Below are positions 1-8,630 of a DNA stretch of 14,511 nucleotides, one piece after another. A program made the translations under genes and the position numbers. Origin of the DNA: Planctomycetota bacterium. GTDB taxonomy: Bacteria; Planctomycetota; Planctomycetia; Pirellulales; Lacipirellulaceae. The stretch is from NCBI GenBank assembly GCA_013151315.1, contig JAADIN010000193.1:1-14511 (forward strand), written 5' to 3'. The notes under the pieces are model-generated. The model made no database searches. It saw only the letters and a program-made list of their open reading frames with translations, and was not told the DNA's origin. Numbering within the stretch: position 1 is the stretch's first letter; each line of letters begins with the position of its first letter.

Positions 1-951
<951 letters not shown>

Positions 952-992
952 GGTTTTTCCTGCTGTTTTGTGGTTTAGCGACGAGCTTTCTA

Positions 993-1059
993 ATTAGCCG
1001 TTTTGGCGCTAGCCACGGTTGTCGCGACTAGAACCGTGGCTAGCGCCAAAACGGCTAAT
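993..1059. repeat. Perfect 28-bp inverted repeat (palindromic GGCGCTAGCC element, copy A)
   Basis: Arms 993-1020 and 1032-1059 are perfect reverse complements. The 11-base loop itself contains the palindrome GTCGCGAC. There is no T-tract after either arm, so it is not a normal intrinsic terminator. The arm pattern AGCCG-N4-GGCGCTAGCC-N-CGG recurs in the elements at 11703-11794 and 13087-13168, which argues for a dispersed REP-like family. It sits in the gap between the response regulator gene and the kinase gene and, if transcribed, would form a very stable hairpin there. Confidence 0.9.
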
Positions 1060-1079
1060 ATAAAAGTGGCCCTGTCCAG

Positions 1080-1532
1080 TTAGAGGCTCGCGGCTTCAAC
1101 GGTCTGTTGATTGCCGGACTTGCGTAGATTGAGCTCGTCAAGGGAACTCCACCAACGGTCGATTTTCTCGAACGCGGCGTCGATTGCCGTGGTCAGCGGC
1201 TGAATATCGGTGATGGGCTTGAACACACACGCTTCGGCCCCCCATCGCATCGATTGCAGCACGGTGGTCATCGATACCAAGCCGGTAAGCATAATCACTT
1301 GGATGCCCCCATCGTGACGTTTGATGTCTTCCAAGAGCGTCAGCCCGTCAATGTCGGGCATGTCGATGTCGAGCAAGACCAGTCGAGCACCCGTTGTGAT
1401 CAGTTCTCGCGAAGTCTGCTTCGGATCGTCGAGACTGCGAACGTCGTATCCGCTCAAGCTCAGTTTTTTGGAGACAATTTTGAGCAGGCTTGGATCGTCG
1501 TCAATGTGCAAAATAGTTCGGTTACGTTCCAT
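1080..1532 (-). CDS. Single-domain response regulator (REC protein)
   Basis: This 150-residue protein is one receiver domain plus a short tail. The acidic pocket is DDD at 11-13, the phosphoacceptor is Asp55 in LLDIDMPDIDG, the switch Thr is Thr83 and the conserved Lys is Lys105 in FKP. After the receiver a short helical tail (about 116-150) with a WW pair follows, and no DNA-binding or enzymatic domain is present. A good purine-rich ribosome site (AGAAGGGG) lies about 9 nt before the start. It lies upstream of the histidine kinase gene on the same strand, so it is plausibly its partner or a shuttle to the neighbouring che system. The distinct regulator at 11824-12279 has the same architecture, including a Trp-containing tail. 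No target can be read from the sequence. Confidence 0.93.
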   Translation of the reverse strand: MERNRTILHIDDDPSLLKIVSKKLSLSGYDVRSLDDPKQTSRELITTGARLVLLDIDMPDIDGLTLLEDIKRHDGGIQVIMLTGLVSMTTVLQSMRWGAEACVFKPITDIQPLTTAIDAAFEKIDRWWSSLDELNLRKSGNQQTVEAASL

Positions 1533-1580
1533 GGTTTGGTTCCCCTTCTTTCGATAGGTTTCTGGAATACTCTTACGCGG

Positions 1581-1706
1581 TTACTCGAGAAGACTAGTTT
1601 CCTTTTTCTGGGTAGGGAAACTCGGAAAGGCATTTCTCGGCGAGTAAAAATTCAGTCCAGGGGGGAAGGGGCCAATCCCGCAGATCTCCTTAACGGGTTC
1701 ACCCCT
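1581..1706 (+). other. Possible structured leader upstream of cheW
   Basis: Within the 284-base divergent gap there are three complementary pairings. TTACTCG (1581-1587) pairs with CGAGTAA (1641-1647). Nested inside, AGTTTCC (1596-1602) pairs with GGAAACT (1616-1622). Further on, AGGGG and CCCG (1667-1680) pair with CGGG and CCCCT (1694-1706). I recognise no riboswitch family. Only short stems are seen, so this may be chance. It would belong to the cheW transcript only if transcription starts upstream of the promoter candidate at 1745. Confidence 0.25.
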
Positions 1707-1744
1707 AAGCAGGGAAGTCCTACGTCGAATGTCAACGAATTGGT

Positions 1745-1773
1745 TTGACTGAGTTGATCTGGCGTCGTACACA
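1745..1773 (+). promoter_or_regulatory. Candidate sigma-70-type promoter of the che operon
   Basis: TTGACT (1745-1750) is followed after 17 bases by TACACA (1768-1773). The -35 is close to consensus and the -10 is poor (3 of 6). It would give a leader of about 37 nt before the cheW ATG at 1817. It lies in the divergent gap where a promoter for the operon is expected. Confidence 0.3.
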
Positions 1774-1816
1774 ATCGAAGACAAAACAAAAACTACTTTG
1801 ATGAGGACGAGAAGAC

Positions 1817-2350
1817 ATGGCTACCGACATCCTAGCCGCACCACTGCAAGCACAGCTGCAAGCACAACCGCAGGCACTGCGTAACTCCAAGGCTGAAGGA
1901 ACGCAGCAGCTAGTCAGCTTCCGACTAGCTCAGGAAGAATATGGAATCGAGATCACCAAGGTCCAAGAGATCATTCTCATGGGCCAGATCACGCGGATTC
2001 CACAGACTCCTCGATTTATCAAGGGACTGATCAACCTCCGCAGCACGGTCATTCCGATCGTCGACTTGCGAACTCGCTTCGGCTTGCCCGACCAACAGGC
2101 AGGCGACGAGACTCGCATCATGGTTGTCAACGTGGTCGGGAAGACGCTTGGAATCATCGTTGATGCCGTCAGCGAAGTGCTGCGTATTTCGCCCAATCAG
2201 ATATCTCCTCCGCCGCCAACGGTTGCCGGCTTGGGCAAGGAATATCTCACCGGCCTGATCAAGCTTGAGAATCGCCTGCTGATCTTGTTGGATATCGACC
2301 GAATCCTAGGCGAGGAAGGCGACACGGCAGTCAAGGCAATGACTTGCTAG
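1817..2350 (+). CDS. cheW: Chemotaxis coupling protein CheW
   Basis: CheW is the adaptor that joins receptors to CheA in signalling arrays. The 177-residue protein has the standard two-part SH3-like CheW fold from about residue 30. QLVSFRLAQEEYGIEI opens the domain, and GLINLRSTVIPIVDLR (70-85) is the family hallmark, here with Ser where most CheW proteins have Gly (NLRG). A second conserved strand set is LGIIVDAVSEVLRI (111-124). An N-terminal extension of about 28 residues carries the short repeat LQAQLQAQPQ, which is unusual for CheW and comes from repeated GCAAGCACA-like codons. A GAGGA-like site lies upstream of the ATG. It is the first gene of the plus-strand operon, 50 bases before the receptor gene. 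Confidence 0.95.
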   Translation: MATDILAAPLQAQLQAQPQALRNSKAEGTQQLVSFRLAQEEYGIEITKVQEIILMGQITRIPQTPRFIKGLINLRSTVIPIVDLRTRFGLPDQQAGDETRIMVVNVVGKTLGIIVDAVSEVLRISPNQISPPPPTVAGLGKEYLTGLIKLENRLLILLDIDRILGEEGDTAVKAMTC

Positions 2351-2400
2351 TTAGCTAACAACAAAAACTACAACTTCAACATCAAGGGTAAGGAAATATC

Positions 2401-4122
2401 ATGGCCACAGCAGAAATGTTAGACGTATCTACCGATTCGGAGCTTCAAAGCGAGTTGGAATCTATCAGAGCAGAGTTGGTTCTTAGCCAGGCGATGAATG
2501 AAAATTCGCCGATTAATATTTTGCTAGCCAACACCGATTTGGAAATTATCTATGTCAATCCAGCCAGCGAAAAAACGCTCAAATCAATCGAGCATCTGCT
2601 GCCAGTAAAGGCAAGCGAGATTCATGGTCAGAGTATTGATATCTTTCACCGTGACCCGTCTCATCAGCGTCGCCTTCTGAGCGATGATAAAAACCTTCCG
2701 CATCGCGCGGTAATTTCTGTAGGAGACGAGAAGCTCGATCTTCTGGTGAGCGCAATCTATGACGCCGAGGGGACTTATCTTGGTCCGATGGTTACCTGGG
2801 AAATCGTCACGAAAAAGATTGAAATGGAGGAGAAGAACGTCGACTATTCGGGGCAGATCAAAGCCATCGGCAAGGCGCTGGCGGTGATCGAATTCAACAT
2901 GGACGGCACCATCATCACGGCCAACGAGAATTTCCTAGATACCTTGGGGTATTCGATTGAAGAAGTTCAGGGGAGGCATCACAGCATGTTTGTCGATGTC
3001 GAGTTCAAGCAAAGTGCCGAGTACCACGAATTTTGGGCCAAGCTCAATCGAGGTGAGTACGAATCCAAAGAATACAAACGTGTCGGCAAGGGGGGCAAAG
3101 AAGTCTGGATTCAGGCATCCTACAACCCCATCATGGACCTGAGCGGAAAACCGTTCAAGGTAGTCAAATACGCCACGGATGTCACGAAGGAGATGCTTGC
3201 CAAGGTGGAACTCCGTCGCAAGGTCGACGAACTACTCATGGTAGTCAACGCAGCAGCCGGGGGCGATCTGACCAAAGAGGTAACCGTCACGGGCGACGAT
3301 GCAGTAGGCGAATTGGCCGGTGGCCTGGCAAAGATGATTGCCGATCTGCGCGAGATCATTGGCCAAGTGGTCGAAGGAGCTGCTCAGTTTACCGAGGGTT
3401 CACGTGTGATTGCCGAGAGTGCTCAGACCTTGGCCCATGGCTCGCAAACGCAAAGCGCGTCGGTCGAAGAGATGAGTGCTTCGATCGAGGAATTAACGCG
3501 CAGCATCGAAGCGGTGAAAGACAACGCTAGCGAAGCCAATACGGTTGCTAAGGAGACGAGCGAATTGGCCGAAGAGGGAGGGTCTGCCGTCCAGAAATCA
3601 GTGGAGGCGATGGATCTCATCAAAACCTCTTCCGAGCAGATCAGCGAAATCATTCAAGTGATCTCAGAAATCGCGAGCCAAACCAACTTGCTCGCCTTGA
3701 ACGCGGCGATCGAAGCCGCCCGAGCTGGTGAGCACGGTTTGGGATTTGCCGTCGTGGCCGACGAAGTGCGCAAACTGGCCGAACGGTCGAGCGAAGCAGC
3801 CAAGGAAATTTCTTCGTTGATTAAAGAATCAACACAGCGAGTTGAAGATGGAGCGACCTTGAGCGAGCAGACTGGGGCTGCCTTGGAAAAAATCATCCAG
3901 GGCGTCGAAGGTACGGCAAACAAGATTGCCGAAATCGCCGATGCCACGGTCGAACAAGCGGCCAACGCGACCGAAGTAGCCAACGCGATCCAATCGATCT
4001 CGGCGGTTACTGAAGAGTCGGCCGCAGGCAGCGAAGAGCTCGCTTCCAGCAGCGAAGAGTTAGGTGCCCAGGCCGCAGGCATGAGCGAGTTGGTCTCGAA
4101 GTTCAAGATCAGCAACGCATAG
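2401..4122 (+). CDS. Soluble methyl-accepting chemotaxis receptor with two PAS domains
   Basis: The protein has 573 residues. PAS1 covers about 35-140 and PAS2 about 153-268. A HAMP-like helical segment follows (about 270-325), then the MCP signalling hairpin (about 326-570). The tip that binds CheA and CheW is very well conserved around QTNLLALNAAIEAARAGEHG (427-446). No hydrophobic span exists, so the receptor is cytoplasmic. PAS2 ends in the typical WIQASYNPIMDLSGKP form seen in BdlA-like receptors. PAS1 has IDIFHRDPSHQRRLL (79-93), resembling PAS domains that bind haem in Aer2-type receptors; haem binding is only a possibility. Glu/Gln-rich patches at 348-364 and 537-554 are candidate methylation sites. 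There is no C-terminal CheR-tethering pentapeptide (it ends KISNA). AAGGA lies 8 nt before the ATG. Confidence 0.95.
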   Translation: MATAEMLDVSTDSELQSELESIRAELVLSQAMNENSPINILLANTDLEIIYVNPASEKTLKSIEHLLPVKASEIHGQSIDIFHRDPSHQRRLLSDDKNLPHRAVISVGDEKLDLLVSAIYDAEGTYLGPMVTWEIVTKKIEMEEKNVDYSGQIKAIGKALAVIEFNMDGTIITANENFLDTLGYSIEEVQGRHHSMFVDVEFKQSAEYHEFWAKLNRGEYESKEYKRVGKGGKEVWIQASYNPIMDLSGKPFKVVKYATDVTKEMLAKVELRRKVDELLMVVNAAAGGDLTKEVTVTGDDAVGELAGGLAKMIADLREIIGQVVEGAAQFTEGSRVIAESAQTLAHGSQTQSASVEEMSASIEELTRSIEAVKDNASEANTVAKETSELAEEGGSAVQKSVEAMDLIKTSSEQISEIIQVISEIASQTNLLALNAAIEAARAGEHGLGFAVVADEVRKLAERSSEAAKEISSLIKESTQRVEDGATLSEQTGAALEKIIQGVEGTANKIAEIADATVEQAANATEVANAIQSISAVTEESAAGSEELASSSEELGAQAAGMSELVSKFKISNA

Positions 4123-4167
4123 AAGTAGCTCCCAGCAACCCTCAGCCCTCAACCCCCGACTCTCAGC

Positions 4168-5052
4168 ATGACCGTTTCTACTGCCCCTGATTTATTGACC
4201 GATGCCCAGTTGGCAGACTACGCCAAACTGATCCTCAAGGTGACCGGGATCCGGGTGTCGCCTCAGAAAAAGATGCTGCTGTCGAATCGAATTCGCCGGC
4301 GATTGAAAGCGACAGACATCGAATCGTTTGGCGATTATTACCAACAGCTTTGCAAGCTGAGCGTCGACGATCACGAATGGGATATGTTTCTTCAAGAAAT
4401 TACGACGCACGAGACCTATCTGTTCCGCGACGAGGTCCATTGGGACTGGTTTCGTGATTCGTTTCTTCCCGAGATCTCCTTGGCAGCGATCCAAGGCAAG
4501 CGGAAGAAAGAACTTCGGATTTGGTCTGCCGCTTGCAGCACGGGAGACGAAGCCTGCACGATCGCGTGTTGCATCGCCGACCGTTTGCAGAATAGTGCGA
4601 AATGGAAGATCGAAATTCTGGGAACCGACATTGGCGTCGACGCGGTCAAAAAGGCCAGCGAGTCCCTGTTTGGCGAGCGCGCGATGCGGCTAGTACCCGA
4701 AAACTACCGCTCTCGTTTCTTTAAGCGACAAGATCAAGACGATTTATGGGCCGCCAACCCCGAGCTGAAACATTGGATGAAATTCCGCCAACACAATTTG
4801 CTTGATCGACTCATGGTATCGCCTTTCGACCTGATCTTTTTGAAAAACGTCTTGATCTATTTCGATCCCGACGCAAAAAAGACAACCGCTGCCCACCTCT
4901 GTCGCCTCCTGAAGCCGGGCGGGATCCTAGTTACCAGTGCCGCAGAAAATGTCTCCGAGCACCTCACCAGCCTCCAGCGATTAGCCCCCTGGAGACACCG
5001 CAACCCCGAGGCTCCAAACACTCGAGATGCCAAAAAGGGAGGCACACGATGA
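4168..5052 (+). CDS. cheR: Chemotaxis protein methyltransferase CheR
   Basis: CheR transfers methyl groups from S-adenosylmethionine to receptor glutamates. The 294-residue protein has the helical N-terminal domain (about 10-85) with TTHETYLFRDEVHW (79-92), matching the family ETxFFR region. The SAM-binding domain contains IWSAACSTGDEACTIA (118-133, usually GEEP instead of GDEA), the acidic GTDIGVDAVKKA (152-163) and FDLIFLKNVLIYFD (220-233, usually CRN). GGILVTSAAENV completes the fold. There is no tetratricopeptide extension. No Shine-Dalgarno sequence precedes the ATG; the 45 bases before it are C-rich, so initiation may depend on upstream translation. The stop overlaps the cheA start as ATGA. 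The partner is presumably the receptor encoded just upstream. Confidence 0.95.
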   Translation: MTVSTAPDLLTDAQLADYAKLILKVTGIRVSPQKKMLLSNRIRRRLKATDIESFGDYYQQLCKLSVDDHEWDMFLQEITTHETYLFRDEVHWDWFRDSFLPEISLAAIQGKRKKELRIWSAACSTGDEACTIACCIADRLQNSAKWKIEILGTDIGVDAVKKASESLFGERAMRLVPENYRSRFFKRQDQDDLWAANPELKHWMKFRQHNLLDRLMVSPFDLIFLKNVLIYFDPDAKKTTAAHLCRLLKPGGILVTSAAENVSEHLTSLQRLAPWRHRNPEAPNTRDAKKGGTR

Positions 5053-7946
5053 GCGATTGCTCTGCTACGGATGATAGTCTTGCAGCCGAGGATGGATTGC
5101 TGGACGAGATGTTGGGGGACTTTCTTGACGAGTCGGACGAGATTGTTAGCTCGCTCAACGAGAACTTACTCAAGCTCGACGAGTGGGTCCACTCCTTAAA
5201 CGAAGGCGATTCTGCCCATTGCGATGACGATTTGATGAACGAGATGTTCCGAGGAGCTCACAGTCTCAAAGGGCTGTCGGGAATGCTCGGGCTGGACAAT
5301 ATCAACACGCTCACCCACAAAGTCGAGAACATTTTTGACGCCGCACGGAACGATCAATTGACGCTCAACGGCGAGGTCGTGGAACTGATATTTCAATCGA
5401 TCGACAAGTTGACCGGCATGATTGACGGCCTCAAGGATTCCAGCTCCTCGCCAGTCGACTGCAAGCAGGTGTTGGGCAAGATCGAAGAGGTGCTCCAGGG
5501 TGCTGATGCCGAACATGTCCAAGTCTCGGCAGCCGATACCGAGCAAGCCTTTGCCAAAATGCAAGAGGAGGCTGCTGCTGCAGCCGAGCCACCTGCTGCA
5601 ACCGCCATCCCTTCCAAGAAACCGGAAGAAGTGCCCGATCACTTTGCAGACATTGTCGACGAAACGGAAGTCTCGCCCAAGTACCTCGCCATTTTCCTCG
5701 ACGAGTCGGAAGAAGCACTCGATGTGATCGACGAGTTGCTGATGGAAAAAGTGTCGGTCAAGAGTACCGAATCGCTGATGATTCAATGTCACAAAATCAA
5801 GGGGTCGGCCGCTTCCTTAGGTCTGCGACGAGCCACCAAGCTGGCCCATTTCATGGAAGACCTGCTCCAAGAGTTGCTCCAAGCCAAGCGGGATCTGACT
5901 GACGAGATGACCGAAGCCATGCTCCGCTGCACCGAGGCGTTGCGTGACTATGTAAGCAGCTTGAGAAGCGGCGAGACCCAGACGTCAAATTTCCATGAAG
6001 CTTACGACTCCTTGGTGGTTTCCCAATTGGCACCCGACGAAAATCCGCCCGAGAAGCAAGCGGATACTGAAGAGCATACTAAAGAGCATACTGAGGTTGA
6101 GCCGATGAGCGACGCGCGTCGCAAAGAAGTCGCCGCCTCGGCTCCGCATGGGGGTTTGAATTGGGTCGTTCAAGTTGCTCTCGAACCCGACCTCCCCTTG
6201 CCGGGCCTCAAGGCCAGCTTGATTCACGACCGCTTATGCGACTTGGGTTCCGTATTTTACTGCGACCCTCCCGATTCGGAGCTTCAAGATCTGGCCACAC
6301 TCAATAATTTGACTCTGGGCATCACCACCGAGGAGGACCAGGAAACGATTCACAAAAAACTTCAGATGGCAGGGATTGCGTCGCTACGGTGCGAGACGCT
6401 GCAAGCCGCCGAGCTCCCTTCGCCAGCGGATTCGCCGGCACCAGTCGAGGAAGTAAATCCATCGCTGCCGGAGCCGGCGCCAACTCAGCCAGAAAAATCT
6501 CCTGTCACGGAGAAGACCAAAAAACCGGTGGAAACCCTACGTGTCGATATCGAACGGCTCGATCACCTGATGAACTTGGCTGGTCAGCTCGTTATCAACA
6601 AGGCCCGCTTCTCGCAAATTGGTCAAGGGCTGAAAAGACTCACCAAGAGCAAACAAGCAAGTCATTCGCTCGCCAATGTCTTCGGGATTGTTGGCCGAAT
6701 GTCGCAGGAACTAGAAGAGAAGCACGACGACTGTAGTCAGCCGTTAGACCTCGCTAGCCTTCGAAGTCAGAATCGCCGGATGCGCTCCGACCTCGAACTG
6801 ATTCAGCGCGAAATGGAGCAGTTTTCTCAAGCCCGCATCATGATTAACGATCTGAACGAGGCAGTTCACCAGTTGGACCGTGTCACCGAGGGGATCCAAA
6901 AGACGATCATGGATACGCGCATGGTGGCCATCGGACCCCTGTTCCGCCGCTTCAAACGCGTGATTCGCGACATTACCCGAAGCAACGGCAAGGACATCCA
7001 TCTCGACATCCGTGGCGAGAATACCGAACTCGACAAGCGGATGATCGACGAATTGGGCGATCCGTTGATTCATATGATCCGCAATTGCGTCGACCATGGA
7101 ATCGAGTCGCCCGAGGACCGCGAGGCAGCGGGCAAACCGCGCCAGGGAACCGTCACGCTCGACGCCTTTCACCGTGGCAACAGTATTTTGATTGAAATCC
7201 GTGACGACGGCAAAGGTCTCGATGCGGAGAAAATTCGCCAGAAAGCCATCGACAAGGGGCTCCTCTCCGCTGCCGACGCCGAGAAACTCACGACTCACCA
7301 AGTCTTCCAATTGATTTGGGAACCCGGACTCAGCACGGCCGAGAAAGTGACCGAGGTTTCTGGCCGCGGCATGGGAATGGACATCGTCCGTACCAAGATC
7401 GAGGAAATCAGCGGAGCGGTAGAGCTCAATAGCCAAGTTGGCGAAGGAACCACGATCACGATCAAACTCCCGCTCACGCTCGCCATTTTGCCGAGTCTGT
7501 TGGTCGAGATCGAAGGCGATGTGATCGCCATGCCGGTGGAATCGGTTTCAGAAATCGTGCGCATCAACGAGGAGGACCTTTCCACCGTCCACGGCATGAA
7601 AACGGCGAGCGTTCGCGACCGAATTGTCTCGGTGACGAGCCTCGCAGAACTCTTTTGTTGGAACCAACCTCCGCGGCTCCACCGCGACGTCGAGAGTGAG
7701 GAGCAGTCGCTTGTCATCCTCGGGTCCGACGGAGTCGAAGTGGGGCTGATCGCAGACCGGCTTCTGGGAGAAGAAGACATTGTTATCAAATCGTTGGCTG
7801 AAAATTACCGTAACGTAGAAGGCATCGCCGGAGCCAGTATTTTGGGCGATGGAAGAGTTTCACTCATTCTCGATGTCGGGGTGTTGCTCGAAATGTCTGC
7901 GCATCAAAACCCACCAGGAAAATCACTCAAGGAGACCCTATCATGA
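5049..7946 (+). CDS. cheA: Chemotaxis histidine kinase CheA with two HPt domains
   Basis: This 965-residue CheA is longer than the usual 650-750. The order is HPt1 (about 18-130, phosphoacceptor His71 in AHSLKG), HPt2 (about 208-306, His248 in CHKIKGSAASLG), a linker, a P2-like response-regulator-binding domain (about 368-450), a Pro/Glu-rich linker (452-495), dimerisation domain P3 (about 497-640, lengthened by roughly 50-70 residues), ATPase P4 and CheW-like P5 (about 815-950). P4 shows the N-box HMIRNCVDHGIE (675-686), DDGKGLD (719-725), the F-box-like LIWEPGLSTA and SGRGMGMDIV (771-780). Both HPt domains keep the His-x-x-Lys-Gly core, so both may be phosphorylated. GGGAGG lies 6 bases before the ATG. 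It overlaps cheR and the next gene by four bases each, showing tight co-translation. Confidence 0.96.
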   Translation: MSDCSATDDSLAAEDGLLDEMLGDFLDESDEIVSSLNENLLKLDEWVHSLNEGDSAHCDDDLMNEMFRGAHSLKGLSGMLGLDNINTLTHKVENIFDAARNDQLTLNGEVVELIFQSIDKLTGMIDGLKDSSSSPVDCKQVLGKIEEVLQGADAEHVQVSAADTEQAFAKMQEEAAAAAEPPAATAIPSKKPEEVPDHFADIVDETEVSPKYLAIFLDESEEALDVIDELLMEKVSVKSTESLMIQCHKIKGSAASLGLRRATKLAHFMEDLLQELLQAKRDLTDEMTEAMLRCTEALRDYVSSLRSGETQTSNFHEAYDSLVVSQLAPDENPPEKQADTEEHTKEHTEVEPMSDARRKEVAASAPHGGLNWVVQVALEPDLPLPGLKASLIHDRLCDLGSVFYCDPPDSELQDLATLNNLTLGITTEEDQETIHKKLQMAGIASLRCETLQAAELPSPADSPAPVEEVNPSLPEPAPTQPEKSPVTEKTKKPVETLRVDIERLDHLMNLAGQLVINKARFSQIGQGLKRLTKSKQASHSLANVFGIVGRMSQELEEKHDDCSQPLDLASLRSQNRRMRSDLELIQREMEQFSQARIMINDLNEAVHQLDRVTEGIQKTIMDTRMVAIGPLFRRFKRVIRDITRSNGKDIHLDIRGENTELDKRMIDELGDPLIHMIRNCVDHGIESPEDREAAGKPRQGTVTLDAFHRGNSILIEIRDDGKGLDAEKIRQKAIDKGLLSAADAEKLTTHQVFQLIWEPGLSTAEKVTEVSGRGMGMDIVRTKIEEISGAVELNSQVGEGTTITIKLPLTLAILPSLLVEIEGDVIAMPVESVSEIVRINEEDLSTVHGMKTASVRDRIVSVTSLAELFCWNQPPRLHRDVESEEQSLVILGSDGVEVGLIADRLLGEEDIVIKSLAENYRNVEGIAGASILGDGRVSLILDVGVLLEMSAHQNPPGKSLKETLS

Positions 7947-8557
7947 AGGAAGTTAGCGTAATCGATATCCAAAAGCCTTCCATGGACCAGTTGTTTTCTG
8001 CTGCCACCGAGGATGCCTCGAAGGCCATGTGCCGATGGACCAACGGAAAAATCACTCTATCGCTCGAAGAGGTCGTCGAAGTCACCCTCGAAGAAGTGTC
8101 GCAAGAAATGGAGATCGGCGAAGAGCTACTCACGATGGTCGTGCATTGCCTCGAAGGCGAGCTCGGAGGGCAACTGATTCTCACGTTCGACGAACAGAAT
8201 GGTCGGCAGCTTGCTGCCTCGCTGTTGGGACGCGAAGTGGGCACCGATTCCGAGTGGAGCGCTCTCGAGCAGTCGGCCCTCTGCGAAACCGGAAACATCC
8301 TCTCGGGTGCCTACATGAAAGTGCTTACCGAGGCCATTGATGCCAAGCTCGTGCCCTCGGCCCCCTATTTCATGCAGGATTACGGAGCCAGTATCCTCCA
8401 CCAAGCGGTCGCCGCGCAAGCCATGTTCAGCGACCGAGTGCTCATTTGTCGCACCAATTTCCAACGTGAGGGCGAGTCGTTGAAGTGGAACGTCTTCTTC
8501 GTGCCTACTGAAGACCTCTTGGAAAAAATTGAACACACCGTCAACGCATCAGAGTAA
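7943..8557 (+). CDS. CheC/CheX-family CheY-P phosphatase
   Basis: The 204-residue protein matches the CheC/CheX/FliY phosphatase family, which removes phosphate from CheY. The signature S-x3-E-x2-N is intact at residues 111-118 (Ser111, Glu115, Asn118) in SALCETGNILSGAY. CheC normally carries a second, N-terminal copy in a helix of the form EIGNIGAGNAA. The corresponding helix here (about 13-34, FSAATEDASKAMC) has lost Glu and Asn. The protein is therefore of CheC length but has only one likely active site, intermediate between CheC and CheX. An AAGGAGA site precedes the ATG. It overlaps cheA by ATGA and is followed by cheD, and CheC-CheD pairing is well known in other bacteria. Symbol withheld because CheC and CheX cannot be separated here. 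Confidence 0.88.
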   Translation: MKEVSVIDIQKPSMDQLFSAATEDASKAMCRWTNGKITLSLEEVVEVTLEEVSQEMEIGEELLTMVVHCLEGELGGQLILTFDEQNGRQLAASLLGREVGTDSEWSALEQSALCETGNILSGAYMKVLTEAIDAKLVPSAPYFMQDYGASILHQAVAAQAMFSDRVLICRTNFQREGESLKWNVFFVPTEDLLEKIEHTVNASE

Positions 8558-8611
8558 AACGACTCTCCGAGTCGTTTACTTAGCTGAAAACCATACGACT
8601 CGGAAAGTCGT
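8557..8611. repeat. Pair of inverted REP-like hairpins between the CheC-like gene and cheD
   Basis: AAACGACTC (8557-8565) and GAGTCGTTT (8569-8577) form a perfect 9-bp stem with loop TCC. A second hairpin, ACGACT (8595-8600) with AGTCGT (8606-8611), is nearly the reverse complement of the first: the 17-base cores differ at one position. Two copies of one palindrome in opposite orientation, 17 bases apart, is the arrangement of a BIME. They fill most of the intergenic space and the first starts on the last base of the upstream stop codon. No T-run follows, so termination is unlikely; an effect on mRNA stability is possible. Confidence 0.8.
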
Positions 8612-8630
8612 GTCCCACTGGAGATTATCA

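Noticed and set aside
993..1059. Palindrome as an intrinsic terminator
   Set aside because: No run of Ts follows the stem on either strand.
1254..1748. 164-residue plus-strand reading frame opposite the response regulator
   Set aside because: It is antisense to a clear receiver gene, and its His/Gln/Asn-rich product shows no family features.
6744..7436. 230-residue minus-strand reading frame inside cheA
   Set aside because: It lies opposite the strongly conserved P3-P4 region of cheA; long antisense frames are expected from its codon bias.
8529..8630. 34-residue N-terminal extension of cheD
   Set aside because: It would overlap the CheC-like gene and translate the hairpin pair; CheD length and the GGAG before 8631 support the shorter protein.
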